Source: Anaerolineae bacterium (GTDB taxonomy: Bacteria > Chloroflexota > Anaerolineae > J102). Taken from it: DNA of 28,659 bases. The position numbers and the translations under genes were made by a program. The notes beneath the pieces were generated by a model. It did not search any database and was not told where the DNA came from. It saw nothing but the letters and a program-made list of their open reading frames with translations. This document shows, piece after piece, positions 8,199-15,654 of this stretch. Numbering within the stretch: position 1 is the first letter of the stretch; each line of letters opens with the position of its first letter. Location: assembly GCA_026985975.1 (NCBI GenBank), contig JALSPL010000453.1, forward strand, positions 1-28,659. Reading direction: 5' to 3'.

Positions 8199-8999
8199 TC
8201 AATCCAGAGGAAAGATGGTCATGGTGCGGGCAAGGGCTTCCGATTCGGTGGTGGATGGCGAGAATTCCAGGCCGATCTCGCCGTCGTAACCCAATTCCCG
8301 CAGTTTGCGGCGGATGTTGACGAAATTGATTTCGCCCGTGCCCGGCTCCTGGCGGGTGGGAACGTCGCCGATGTGTACGCCGGAGATGATATCAATGTGG
8401 CGCTCCAGGGTGCTGATGAGCTCGCCCGCCCCCCGCTGCTGGTGATAAGCGTCAAAGGTGAAACGAAATTGGGGATGATCCATGCGTCGCACCCAATCCG
8501 CGGCCAGTTGCGGGTTATCCACCAGCACTTTGCCCACAAAATCGTGACGATTCAGGCACTCGACCCGCACTTCGATTTCTGTTTGTTCCACCAGCTTGAG
8601 GATTCGTTCGGTTTGAGTTAGGAGATTGGCGTATTGTTCAGCTTCGCTGAAGGCTCCCGATAGACGCTGCACGTACTCTCTACCGTTGAGGATTTCGATC
8701 TGATTGGAAAAGATGTACAGAACGGAGATGCCAAAACGTTCGGCCATCTCCAAGCTTTCGGCCCAGGTGCGGTACGTTTTCATGTTATCGCCGGGATCGG
8801 CCAGCGACCCCATGTCGTCGTCAAATGTGCTGCAAAGTTGAACGTCGTGGCGTTGGCATTCGGCCACGATGTCGGCGATAGGGGCTTGTCGCCAGAAGAA
8901 GACATTGAGACGACGAATGTCCAGCGCGGCAAAGTTCGCCACTCGCTCGACGAGGGGACGATCGGTAAACCAGAAGTTCAGATAACCTGTGTAATGCAT
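8199..8999 (-). CDS. Hydroxypyruvate isomerase-like sugar isomerase/epimerase (TIM barrel)
   Basis: This protein of about 266 residues belongs to the xylose-isomerase-like TIM-barrel family. The segment HIGDVPTRQEPGTGEINF closely follows the ADVPGRxEPGTGEINY signature of hydroxypyruvate isomerase (Hyi) and 2-oxotetronate isomerase (OtnI). Likely metal ligands are E147 (VECLN), D183 (FDAYHQ), H209 and E245 (LEFSPS). The ATG at 8999 forms TGATG with the stop of the upstream SDR gene; a GTG at 9005 would add two residues. Four bases separate it from the FGGY kinase. In this context it probably interconverts an aldose or aldonic-type intermediate with the ketose that is then phosphorylated. Hydroxypyruvate itself is only one option. 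Confidence 0.85.
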   Translation of the reverse strand: MHYTGYLNFWFTDRPLVERVANFAALDIRRLNVFFWRQAPIADIVAECQRHDVQLCSTFDDDMGSLADPGDNMKTYRTWAESLEMAERFGISVLYIFSNQIEILNGREYVQRLSGAFSEAEQYANLLTQTERILKLVEQTEIEVRVECLNRHDFVGKVLVDNPQLAADWVRRMDHPQFRFTFDAYHQQRGAGELISTLERHIDIISGVHIGDVPTRQEPGTGEINFVNIRRKLRELGYDGEIGLEFSPSTTESEALARTMTIFPLD

Positions 9000-9778
9000 C
9001 AGCACATAACCATGCCCCCGTCCACCTCGATAGCCTGACCTGTGAGGTAGCGGGAATCAGAGGAAGCGAGAAAGGCGACTACGCCCGCGATCTCCCAAGG
9101 TTCGGCCATGCGTTTCATGGGGCAATCATTGGCGCGCGCTTGCAGCCATGCTTCGGGACTTAAACCCTCATCGGGGGCCACCCGCGTTGCCACATAGCGA
9201 ACCATGTCGGTAAGGGTGTTGCCGGGACAAACGGCGTTGCAGGTGACGCCGAATGGAGCCAATTCCATGGCTACCGAGCGGGTGAGACCGATGACGCCGC
9301 TTTTGGACGCGGAATATTCGGCGGACGCGGGCCAACTGGTCTTTCCTGCCATGGAAGAGATATTTATGATGCTGCCAGATTTCTGTTGCATGAGGATCGG
9401 GGCTACCGCCTGGTTGGTCAGAAAGACGCCGGTGAGATTGATATCGATGAGGCGCCGCCACTGTTGTAGCGATACAGTGGGCAAGGGGGCGCCAGAGTAA
9501 ATGCCAGCAGAGGCGACCAAAACGTCGATGCGGGCCCAGTCGGCCATCACTTGTGCCACCGCATTGGTTAAATCATGCTTACGGGTTACATCAACCAAAA
9601 TGGCCCGGACCTCGACGCCAAGGTCACGACATGCTATGGCCGTGGCCTCATTCTTGGCTGCGTCAAAGTCCAGGCAAGCGACATTCGCTCCTTCCTGGGC
9701 GAAGCGCAGAGCGCAGGCGCGGCCAATGCCGCTGGCGGCGCCGGTGATAATCGCAACCTGATTCTCAAAACGCCTCAT
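8999..9778 (-). CDS. SDR-family dehydrogenase (classical)
   Basis: This is a classical short-chain dehydrogenase/reductase of about 259 residues. Its cofactor loop is TGAASGIG, followed by a LDFD acidic strand end that favours NAD over NADP. S142 (ISSMAG), Y155 and K159 (YSASK) form an intact catalytic set, and the C-terminus carries the usual LTGQAIEVDGGMV. Two starts are possible: ATG at 9784 lies only three bases from AAGGAG, whereas ATG at 9778 has a nine-base spacer and gives MRRFENQVAIITG, the usual family start, so I chose 9778. The start overlaps the YgeY-type hydrolase by 14 bases and the stop overlaps the isomerase gene. It likely oxidises a secondary alcohol of a sugar or polyol before isomerisation and phosphorylation. 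The substrate is not determined. Confidence 0.9.
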   Translation of the reverse strand: MRRFENQVAIITGAASGIGRACALRFAQEGANVACLDFDAAKNEATAIACRDLGVEVRAILVDVTRKHDLTNAVAQVMADWARIDVLVASAGIYSGAPLPTVSLQQWRRLIDINLTGVFLTNQAVAPILMQQKSGSIINISSMAGKTSWPASAEYSASKSGVIGLTRSVAMELAPFGVTCNAVCPGNTLTDMVRYVATRVAPDEGLSPEAWLQARANDCPMKRMAEPWEIAGVVAFLASSDSRYLTGQAIEVDGGMVMC

Positions 9779-11015
9779 TTGCATGATCTCCTTGCATGAT
9801 AAAACTGAAGACCAGTGGAAACAGGGCGTAGAACATGGTCGCTTTCAGTAACTTGGCCAGATCGACCTGGTCTTGCGGCGTGTGCACATACTGCTCTTCC
9901 ATGGGGCCGAAGCCCAGGGTGGGGATGCCCGCCTCGCCTGCAGAATAAGCGCCATTGGTGCTGAACTTCCACACTTCCACTCGCGGCGCCCGCCCCCAGA
10001 GCGCAGCGCAGGTAAGCCTGCCCGCAGTTAGTAGCGGGGCGTCTGCATTTAGCAGCCAGCCGGGAAAGAAGGCTGGACCGCTCAAATCCAGACCTGTCCA
10101 AGAGCGCACCTGCTGCGTTGCCAATTTGACTTCTACATCCATCCCGGTCAGGGCCTGCCGGATGCTGTTCACTACGCTGTCTGCGGTCTCTCCGGGCGTT
10201 AGACGGCGGTCAATGGTCAGTTCACACCAGGCGGGAACGCTATTCGGGGTGTGGGGCGTGCGGGCCATGGTCACCACCTGCGTGCCGGGTCCCAGCACCG
10301 GGTCTTCTGGCAGCTTGGCGCTCATAGCGTCCAGCGCATCCAGCACCGGACGAGCTTTGAGAATGGCGTTTTCGCCCAACTCTGGCGTGCTTGCGTGCGC
10401 TGCCTTGCCCTGCACCTTCACTTTGATCTCGCAGCGGCCGCGATGTCCCCGCCGCAAAGTGAGGTCTGTGGCCTCGGCCAGTAGCACTGCGTCGGGGCGA
10501 GGAAAGCCATCCACTTCCATCAGATGACGCATGGCAAAACCTTCTGCATCTTCTTCCAGGGTGGCGCCTTGCACCGTAACCGTACAATCTTGAGTGAGTC
10601 CCAGTTGCCGGGCCAAGTGCGCGCCGTAGACAATGGTGGCCACGCCTCCTTTGCAATCGGACGCGCCCAGGCCGTGAAGCTTGCCCTTGTTGATGATGGG
10701 GGTCAGGGGGGGATGAGGCCAATCCGCCTCGTCTGCAATTTCGTTTTCGTCCAGATGTGCGTCGTAGAGCAAGTGCAGGGGACCATCGCCCACGTGGGCG
10801 AGTGCGTCGCCGGCGCTGGATGTGCGCACACCCGCAAAGCCCAAACGCTGGAATTCATCCAATGTGCGTTTTGCAGCCGGGCCTTCTTCGCCGGTGTAGG
10901 TGCGCAGGCGGATGAGATCGGCCAAAAAATCGATTTGGGCCTGGGCGATGGCGGGAGCGCTGCTACGCACTTGCCGGGCAGCCGCAATGACGTGTTCGGG
11001 TAGAGATGGTTGCAT
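9765..11015 (-). CDS. ygeY: YgeY-type M20 metallohydrolase
   Basis: This 416-residue dinuclear zinc hydrolase belongs to the M20/ArgE-DapE family. Metal ligands visible are H87 with D89 (DAHLDE), the bridging D120 (GLGASDCKGG), general base E154 and E155 (LEEDAEG), and a C-terminal His in YVHTPQ. A lid/dimerisation domain is inserted (HRGRCEIKVKVQG). Blocks such as DRRLTPGET, SWTGLD, FPGW and WKFSTNGAYSAG are what I recall of E. coli YgeY, the hydrolase of the ygeW-ygeX-ygeY-hyuA cluster, sometimes annotated as selenium-metabolism hydrolase. The start at 11015 has no clear Shine-Dalgarno and follows the 288-base repeat gap, where a promoter might lie. The predicted role is cleavage of an N-acyl or N-carbamoyl intermediate after the hydantoinase step. 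Confidence 0.88.
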   Translation of the reverse strand: MQPSLPEHVIAAARQVRSSAPAIAQAQIDFLADLIRLRTYTGEEGPAAKRTLDEFQRLGFAGVRTSSAGDALAHVGDGPLHLLYDAHLDENEIADEADWPHPPLTPIINKGKLHGLGASDCKGGVATIVYGAHLARQLGLTQDCTVTVQGATLEEDAEGFAMRHLMEVDGFPRPDAVLLAEATDLTLRRGHRGRCEIKVKVQGKAAHASTPELGENAILKARPVLDALDAMSAKLPEDPVLGPGTQVVTMARTPHTPNSVPAWCELTIDRRLTPGETADSVVNSIRQALTGMDVEVKLATQQVRSWTGLDLSGPAFFPGWLLNADAPLLTAGRLTCAALWGRAPRVEVWKFSTNGAYSAGEAGIPTLGFGPMEEQYVHTPQDQVDLAKLLKATMFYALFPLVFSFIMQGDHANEAF

Positions 11016-11028
11016 GGGATGTGTGTTC

Positions 11029-11301
11029 GCTAAGTGGCCGTCTCAAAATAACTTTGGTTCGACTGAAAAAAGATTGATTTCACACAAAGCCACAAAGGCG
11101 CAAAGGAAAATATCAGGGTTTCGCCCAGAAAAATCGGGTGAAACCCCATCAGTTTTGCTGTTTTCTCCGCCGCCGCTGTTGATTCCGGCCTTTTTTCAGG
11201 AGAGCCAACTTTCCTTTTTCATCAACAGTTGGGGCTTGCAGGGGGGGTGAGGAGGCCGTCCCGCAGCAAGAAAGGGAACTTATTTCTAGACGTTTACTGA
11301 G
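11029..11301. repeat. MITE-like repeat X, copy 1 (interrupted by repeat Y)
   Basis: Three blocks are identical to the second copy at 21936: 27 bases at 11029-11055, 21 bases at 11207-11227 and 19 bases at 11269-11287. The outer arms are imperfect inverted repeats. The left arm (11030-11055 continuing at 11213) and the reverse complement of the right arm (11268-11301) agree at about 24 of 34 positions, including CGTCT and AAATAA. Without the Y insertion and its target duplication the element is roughly 115-120 bases long. It has no coding capacity, as expected for a miniature inverted-repeat element moved by a transposase elsewhere. Confidence 0.7.
11056..11206. mobile_element. MITE-like repeat Y, copy 1 (151 bases) inserted in X
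   Basis: The first 17 bases (GGTTCGACTGAAAAAAG) and the reverse complement of the last 17 (GGCTCTCCTGAAAAAAG) match at 14 positions. The element is flanked by the direct repeat AACTTT at 11050-11055 and 11207-11212. The uninterrupted X copy at 21957 has this hexamer once, so it is a target-site duplication. Inside are the AAAGCCACAAAGGCGCAAAGG motif and a hairpin at 11116-11146 (GGGTTTCGCCC / GGGTGAAACCC around nine bases). No ORF is present. Confidence 0.8.
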
Positions 11302-11303
11302 GA

Positions 11304-12296
11304 CTACCAGCGGCCGCCCATCGTCAGGGCCATGAGCGCTTTTTGAATGTGCAAACGATTCTCGGCCTGCTGGTAGATAACCGATTGCGGGCCATCAATA
11401 ACCTCATCATCCGCCTCGTGGCCGCGGTCGATGGGCATACAGTGCATGTAGACCGCATGTTTTTTGGCAAGCTTCATCCGTTCTTGCGTGACTCGCCAAT
11501 CTTCGTGCTGCGCTGCCATAGCTTCCACTTCCGCCTCTTCTTCGGTGACCATGATCGGCCCCCACGATTTGGGATAGAGGAAGTCAGCGTCTGCGAAGGC
11601 GGCGTCCATATCGTGGGTTTCTTCCAGCTTTACACCCGCGGCTTCTGCATTTTTGCGGGCGATCTCCATAATTTCGGGCATGAGATGATAGCCTTTGGGA
11701 TAGACCAGGGTCACATCCAGGCCAAAACGGGGCATGAGCATCAGCAACGATTGCGGTACGCTCAGCGGGCGCACATATTTGGGCGCATATGTCCAGGAGA
11801 TGACAAATTTGCGGCCGCGCAGATTACGACCGAACAATTCTTGCATGGTCATTAGATCGGCCATAGCCTGGTTGGGATGATCGACATCGTCTTGCATGCT
11901 GTAGATGGGCACGGGCGCATGTTTGGCCATTTCATAAAGATATTTTTGGCCGATGCCGGTGCGACAGTCGCGCACAGCAATGGCGTTGCCATAGCTGCCC
12001 AGCACTTTGCCTGTATCTCGGGCGTTCTCGCCATGCCCCACCTGAGTGGCTTTGGGGGTAAGATAGATGGCGTGTCCGCCCAGTTGGGTCATGCCGGTTT
12101 CGAAGGAATTGCGGGTGCGGGTGCTTTCTTCGAAAAAGAGCATGTACAAAGTTTTAGCGCGCAGGATATGATCCTGGGGCGCGCCCATGGCAAAATCAGC
12201 CTTGAGCTTGAGTCCAACGTCGATCATCGTCTGTAATTCATCGACGCTCCAGTCCTGAGTGGTGATGAAGTCTTTTTTGAAGAGTTGAGTTTTCAT
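11304..12296 (-). CDS. ygeW: YgeW-type carbamoyltransferase (aspartate/ornithine carbamoyltransferase family)
   Basis: This 330-residue enzyme of the ATCase/OTCase fold carries the carbamoyl-phosphate motif STRTR (58-62), HPNQ (140-143) and a C-terminal HCMP (285-288). WTYAPKYVRPLSVPQ (about 169-182) and DVTLVYPKGYHLMPEI match the E. coli YgeW region that forms the trefoil-knot variant. E. coli YgeW is about 396 residues, so this is a shorter relative; N-acetylornithine-type knotted transferases are the alternative. The SxRTR loop and MHCMP suggest normal carbamoyl-phosphate binding. The start at 12296 is supported by GAGG five bases upstream. In a catabolic setting the reaction would run toward carbamoyl phosphate, normally followed by carbamate kinase, which is not in the window. 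It lies 61 bases after the E1 beta gene. Confidence 0.83.
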   Translation of the reverse strand: MKTQLFKKDFITTQDWSVDELQTMIDVGLKLKADFAMGAPQDHILRAKTLYMLFFEESTRTRNSFETGMTQLGGHAIYLTPKATQVGHGENARDTGKVLGSYGNAIAVRDCRTGIGQKYLYEMAKHAPVPIYSMQDDVDHPNQAMADLMTMQELFGRNLRGRKFVISWTYAPKYVRPLSVPQSLLMLMPRFGLDVTLVYPKGYHLMPEIMEIARKNAEAAGVKLEETHDMDAAFADADFLYPKSWGPIMVTEEEAEVEAMAAQHEDWRVTQERMKLAKKHAVYMHCMPIDRGHEADDEVIDGPQSVIYQQAENRLHIQKALMALTMGGRW

Positions 12297-12357
12297 ATGC
12301 GCCTCACGAGATGAATGGGGAGGAAGTGATAGATGACACGAATCGTTTTATGTAACG

Positions 12358-13344
12358 TCAAAGTCGGTAAGAGATCAGATTGGTTACTGCTGAAATAACG
12401 TCATTAGCGTCGGGTAGGATGGCGTGTTCGAGATCGGGATTGTAGGGAATTGGGACATTTGCTGTAGCCACTCGTAAGATCGGCGCATCCAAATATGGCA
12501 ACGCCTGTTCAGCTAGCAACGCAGCGATTTCGGCGCCCGGGCCGCCGCGGCGATGCGCTTCGTGCACGATAACCGCCCGATGCGTCTTTTTGACTGACTG
12601 CACCAGCGTCTCGATATCTAATGGAACTAAAGTACGGGGATCGACGACTTCGATCTCGATGCCCGCGTCGGCCAGGTGCGCAGCAGCATTCATTACCGTG
12701 GGCAAGACGCCGCCAAGGGCGATAACCGTAGCTGCGGAGCCATGGCAGTGGTAGGTAGCCTGGCCAAACGGTATGGCATAATCCTCATCCGGAACTTCGC
12801 CCAGGGTATTGTACAAACCTTTGTGTTCAAAAAAGAGCACTGGATCCACGCCACGGATTGCAGTTTTGAGTAATCCTTTGGCGTCGCGTGGTGTAGCAGG
12901 TATGGCGATTTTCAAACCAGGGATGTTCATAAACCACGCCTCGGGACTTTGTGAATGTTGGGATGCTGCTGCACCGGGGGCGCCATTCGCCAGGCGGATA
13001 GTGAGAGGCGCATCCGCTTTGCCGCCCGACATGTAACGGGCCTTGGCCACTTGGTTCACCACCTGATCCATAGCCACGGTGACGAAATCAGCGAACATGA
13101 TCTCAACGATGGGGCGCATACCCATCAAAGCCGCCCCCAGCCCTGCACCAACGATTGCAGTCTCTGAGATGGGCGTGTCGCGCACCCGTTCGGGGCCGAA
13201 TTCATCAAACATGCCTGCAGAAACGCCGAAAACGCCGCCGAATAACCCAACATCCTCGCCCATGAGAAAAACATCAGGATTGCGGCGCATCTCCTCGACC
13301 ATGGCCTCGCGAATGGCCTGACTAAAGGTGATGATGCGAGACAT
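12358..13344 (-). CDS. 2-oxoacid/acetoin dehydrogenase E1 component, beta subunit
   Basis: This 328-residue transketolase-like beta subunit pairs with the alpha subunit encoded immediately upstream to form the alpha2beta2 thiamine-diphosphate decarboxylase. GEDVGLFGGVFGVS (29-42) and the segment around E61 (DTPISETAIVG), which activates the cofactor aminopyrimidine, are intact. The C-terminal transketolase domain contains VVDPRTLVPLDIETL and VHEAHRRGGPGAEIA. Length is normal for AcoB/PdhB. Its ATG forms TGATG with the alpha stop, a typical coupled heterodimer arrangement. Pyruvate, branched-chain 2-oxoacids or acetoin are all possible substrates; sequence alone does not decide. The matching E2 is about 9 kb downstream (1931-3214). 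Confidence 0.93.
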   Translation of the reverse strand: MSRIITFSQAIREAMVEEMRRNPDVFLMGEDVGLFGGVFGVSAGMFDEFGPERVRDTPISETAIVGAGLGAALMGMRPIVEIMFADFVTVAMDQVVNQVAKARYMSGGKADAPLTIRLANGAPGAAASQHSQSPEAWFMNIPGLKIAIPATPRDAKGLLKTAIRGVDPVLFFEHKGLYNTLGEVPDEDYAIPFGQATYHCHGSAATVIALGGVLPTVMNAAAHLADAGIEIEVVDPRTLVPLDIETLVQSVKKTHRAVIVHEAHRRGGPGAEIAALLAEQALPYLDAPILRVATANVPIPYNPDLEHAILPDANDVISAVTNLISYRL

Positions 13345-14318
13345 CAGAAAATCCTCCCATCATGATCATGACCATACACGCCTGCCAACGCCGCCTCCAG
13401 CGGGGGCGGGGGGCTGGCTTTGGCAAAGGCCACCGCCTCATCCAGTTGCTCCTGCACTTCTTTGTCGATAATTTCCAACTCGGACGCCTGCGCGTCACCA
13501 CTGGCCAGCAACCTCTCACGCCAGCGACGGATGGGATCGCGAGCCTTCCACGCCGCCAATTCCTCCTGGCTGCGATACACCATGGGATCTCCTTCGTAAT
13601 GCCCGCGATATCGGTAGGTCTTGCCTTCGATAAACGTGGGGCCCTCTCCCGCCCGCGCTCTTTCTGCTGCTTGGGTTGTGGCTTCATACACAGCCATGAC
13701 ATCATTTCCGTCGATGATGACGCCGGGGAAGCCATAACTGGCAGCGCGTTGCGCCAAGTCGCGCAGGGGCGCTTGTCTGTGCTGGGGCGTTCCCTCGCCG
13801 TAAAGATTATTTTCACAGAAAAAAATAACCGGCAGCTTCCACAGCCCGGCTAGATTCGCGGCTTCGTGGAAAGCTCCCTCGTTGACCGCACCATCGCCAA
13901 AGAAGGCCAGGGCGATGCGCTGCTCGTTCCGCATCTGAAAAGCAAGAGCTGCGCCCACGGCCATAGGAATTCCTCCGGCCACGATACCATTAGCGCCCAA
14001 AATACCCAGATTGAAATCAGCCATGTGCAGGCTGCCTCCCTTGCCGCCGCAATAGCCGACGCCGCGAGCCGCCAGCTCCGCCATCATGTATCGGGGATCG
14101 CCTCCCTTGGCGATGAGGTGGCCATGCCCGCGATGGGTGCTGGTTATGACATCGTCTGGGCGCAACGCCGTGCAAGCGCCCACTGCTGTAGCCTCTTGCC
14201 CTACGCAAGCGTGAATGAAGCCGGGGATGAGACCATTGCGGCGTTCGCGGATGGCGCGCAATTCGAATTCACGGATGAGCGCCATGCGGCGGTAAAGTTG
14301 AAATCGATTTGGGCTCAT
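13344..14318 (-). CDS. 2-oxoacid/acetoin dehydrogenase E1 component, alpha subunit
   Basis: This 324-residue subunit carries the thiamine-diphosphate/Mg motif GDGAVNEGAFHEA...CENN (141-171). HRGHGH (62-67), the active-site His loop, is present, and the C-terminal phosphorylation-loop-like region reads TYRYRGHYEGDP. An intact GFIHACVGQEATAVG block near residue 33 is typical of AcoA/PdhA. The ATG at 14318 is three bases after the SsnA-like amidohydrolase stop, placing the dehydrogenase in the same transcript as the molybdenum hydroxylase. The RNGLIPGF segment resembles acetoin dehydrogenase alpha subunits as much as pyruvate dehydrogenase, so the substrate is left open. Confidence 0.93.
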   Translation of the reverse strand: MSPNRFQLYRRMALIREFELRAIRERRNGLIPGFIHACVGQEATAVGACTALRPDDVITSTHRGHGHLIAKGGDPRYMMAELAARGVGYCGGKGGSLHMADFNLGILGANGIVAGGIPMAVGAALAFQMRNEQRIALAFFGDGAVNEGAFHEAANLAGLWKLPVIFFCENNLYGEGTPQHRQAPLRDLAQRAASYGFPGVIIDGNDVMAVYEATTQAAERARAGEGPTFIEGKTYRYRGHYEGDPMVYRSQEELAAWKARDPIRRWRERLLASGDAQASELEIIDKEVQEQLDEAVAFAKASPPPPLEAALAGVYGHDHDGRIF

Positions 14319-14321
14319 TGT

Positions 14322-15638
14322 TCACCTTGCCTGCGCCCACATGCGCAGGGCTGCGTCATGTACGCGGGCACGCAGTGCGGACGCGTCCACATCCAGGACA
14401 ACGCCCGCTCGCACCCGCCAGTCTCCCGCCACCATCACATCCCGCACATGGGTGTGATTGCGCCAGAGAGTTAATTGATCGTAAAGATTGTGGGCAGCCG
14501 CGGGGGTGGGGAAATGGGCGTCTATGAGCTGCAAATCTGCGGTCCAACCTGGCTGCAGGCGCCCGACGCGTTTCAGGCCCAGGGCGCGAGCGCCCCCTTC
14601 GGTGGCCAGATAGAAAACCTGATGTGCGGGCATAATTTGGGGATCCAAGCGGTGGGCTTTGTGGATGAGGAAAGCCCCGCGCATCACCTCGAAAAAGTCG
14701 TTGATGTAGCCATCGGAGCCCAGCCCCAGACGTACGCCCGCATTGGCCAGTTCGGGCGCGGGCGCTATGCCACCGCCCACCTCACAATTACTCAGGGGCA
14801 TGTGCGTCACCCGTATGTTGTGCCGGATGATGATCTTTTGCTCCTCGGGCGAAAGCTGCACGCACTGCGAAGCCAGCATGCCTGGTCCGGTAACGCCCAG
14901 CGCATCGTAATATTGCAATGTGCGCTGGCCAAAATGCTCCTGTGCATAGTTGGGCTCGTGCACGCCCTCGTTGCAGTGCATGTGCGTGAGGCCGTTGCGT
15001 TCAGCGGCCAGCTCAAAAGCCTGACGGATGAAGCCATCCGAGCAGGTGAAGGTGGTATGAAAGCACATCATGCCTTGCACCAATCCCCCTTCTTGCTGAC
15101 AGACATCGATGAAACGGGCGTTTTCTTGCAAACCGAGCCGCCCATTGGCCTGGCTCACGCGTTCGGTGGCCTCGAAGGATAGGATGCCGCGCAGGCCGCG
15201 GCGCTCCACCACTTCCTTTTGCACAAAAAGCGCGTCGGGAATGGCGTGAGGGGCCTCCAGGCAATCGTAGAAACTGGTAACGCCACTACGTAGCATCTCC
15301 ACGCAGCCCCAATCGGTGGCGGCTGCAATCATTTCTTGATCCAGAGCATCCTCCACCAATGGCCACCAGAAATCGGCCAAAAAGCCCCAGAAATCAGCGG
15401 GCGCTTTATTGAACGGAATGCCATGGGCCAGAACTCCGTAAAGATGAGTGTGGGCGTTGACAAAGCCAGGAGCCAACACCTGGCCCGCGGCATCGATGAT
15501 CTCATCTGCTGGAAACTGGGCCCGCAAGTCATCATTGGGCCCCACAGCATCGATGACGTCATCCAACACGCGTACGCCCCAGTTCTCTTGCGGCGGCTGT
15601 CCTGGCAGTGAGATCAACCAACTTGGCAGAATAAGCAT
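14322..15638 (-). CDS. SsnA-like amidohydrolase (copy 2)
   Basis: This 438-residue amidohydrolase-superfamily protein has metal ligands H63 and H65 (NAHTHL), H219/H221 with E224 (HMHCNEG), H279 (VTHMPLSN) and D309 (GLGSDG). The family usually has His in an LxHCV block after the third strand; here it reads LASQCVQLS, so Q258 replaces that His. This differs from the paralogue at 585-1934 (LVHCV). The N-terminal MLILPSWLI and WWPL...ALD segments recall E. coli SsnA, which sits next to xdhD. The start at 15638 has GAGGA seven bases upstream. It follows the molybdenum subunit by 16 bases, matching the ssnA/xdh association. It probably hydrolyses or deaminates the hydroxylated heterocycle, possibly with altered specificity. 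Confidence 0.88.
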   Translation of the reverse strand: MLILPSWLISLPGQPPQENWGVRVLDDVIDAVGPNDDLRAQFPADEIIDAAGQVLAPGFVNAHTHLYGVLAHGIPFNKAPADFWGFLADFWWPLVEDALDQEMIAAATDWGCVEMLRSGVTSFYDCLEAPHAIPDALFVQKEVVERRGLRGILSFEATERVSQANGRLGLQENARFIDVCQQEGGLVQGMMCFHTTFTCSDGFIRQAFELAAERNGLTHMHCNEGVHEPNYAQEHFGQRTLQYYDALGVTGPGMLASQCVQLSPEEQKIIIRHNIRVTHMPLSNCEVGGGIAPAPELANAGVRLGLGSDGYINDFFEVMRGAFLIHKAHRLDPQIMPAHQVFYLATEGGARALGLKRVGRLQPGWTADLQLIDAHFPTPAAAHNLYDQLTLWRNHTHVRDVMVAGDWRVRAGVVLDVDASALRARVHDAALRMWAQAR

Positions 15639-15654
15639 CGGATATTCCTCATAT

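Larger units (their letters stand above)
11016..11303. other. 288-base intergenic gap between ygeW- and ygeY-like genes, filled by nested repeats
   Basis: No credible gene lies here; plus-strand frames running through it are chance. Nearly the whole gap (11029-11301) consists of a short repeat X interrupted by repeat Y. I see no convincing promoter for the downstream hydrolase: the minus-strand TTGAGA contributed by the X end has no good -10 partner. In E. coli the corresponding place between ygeW and ygeY holds ygeX. Confidence 0.8.

Noticed and set aside
14475..15182. 235-codon plus-strand open frame
   Set aside because: It is antisense to the SsnA-like amidohydrolase, which has a complete active site in its own frame.
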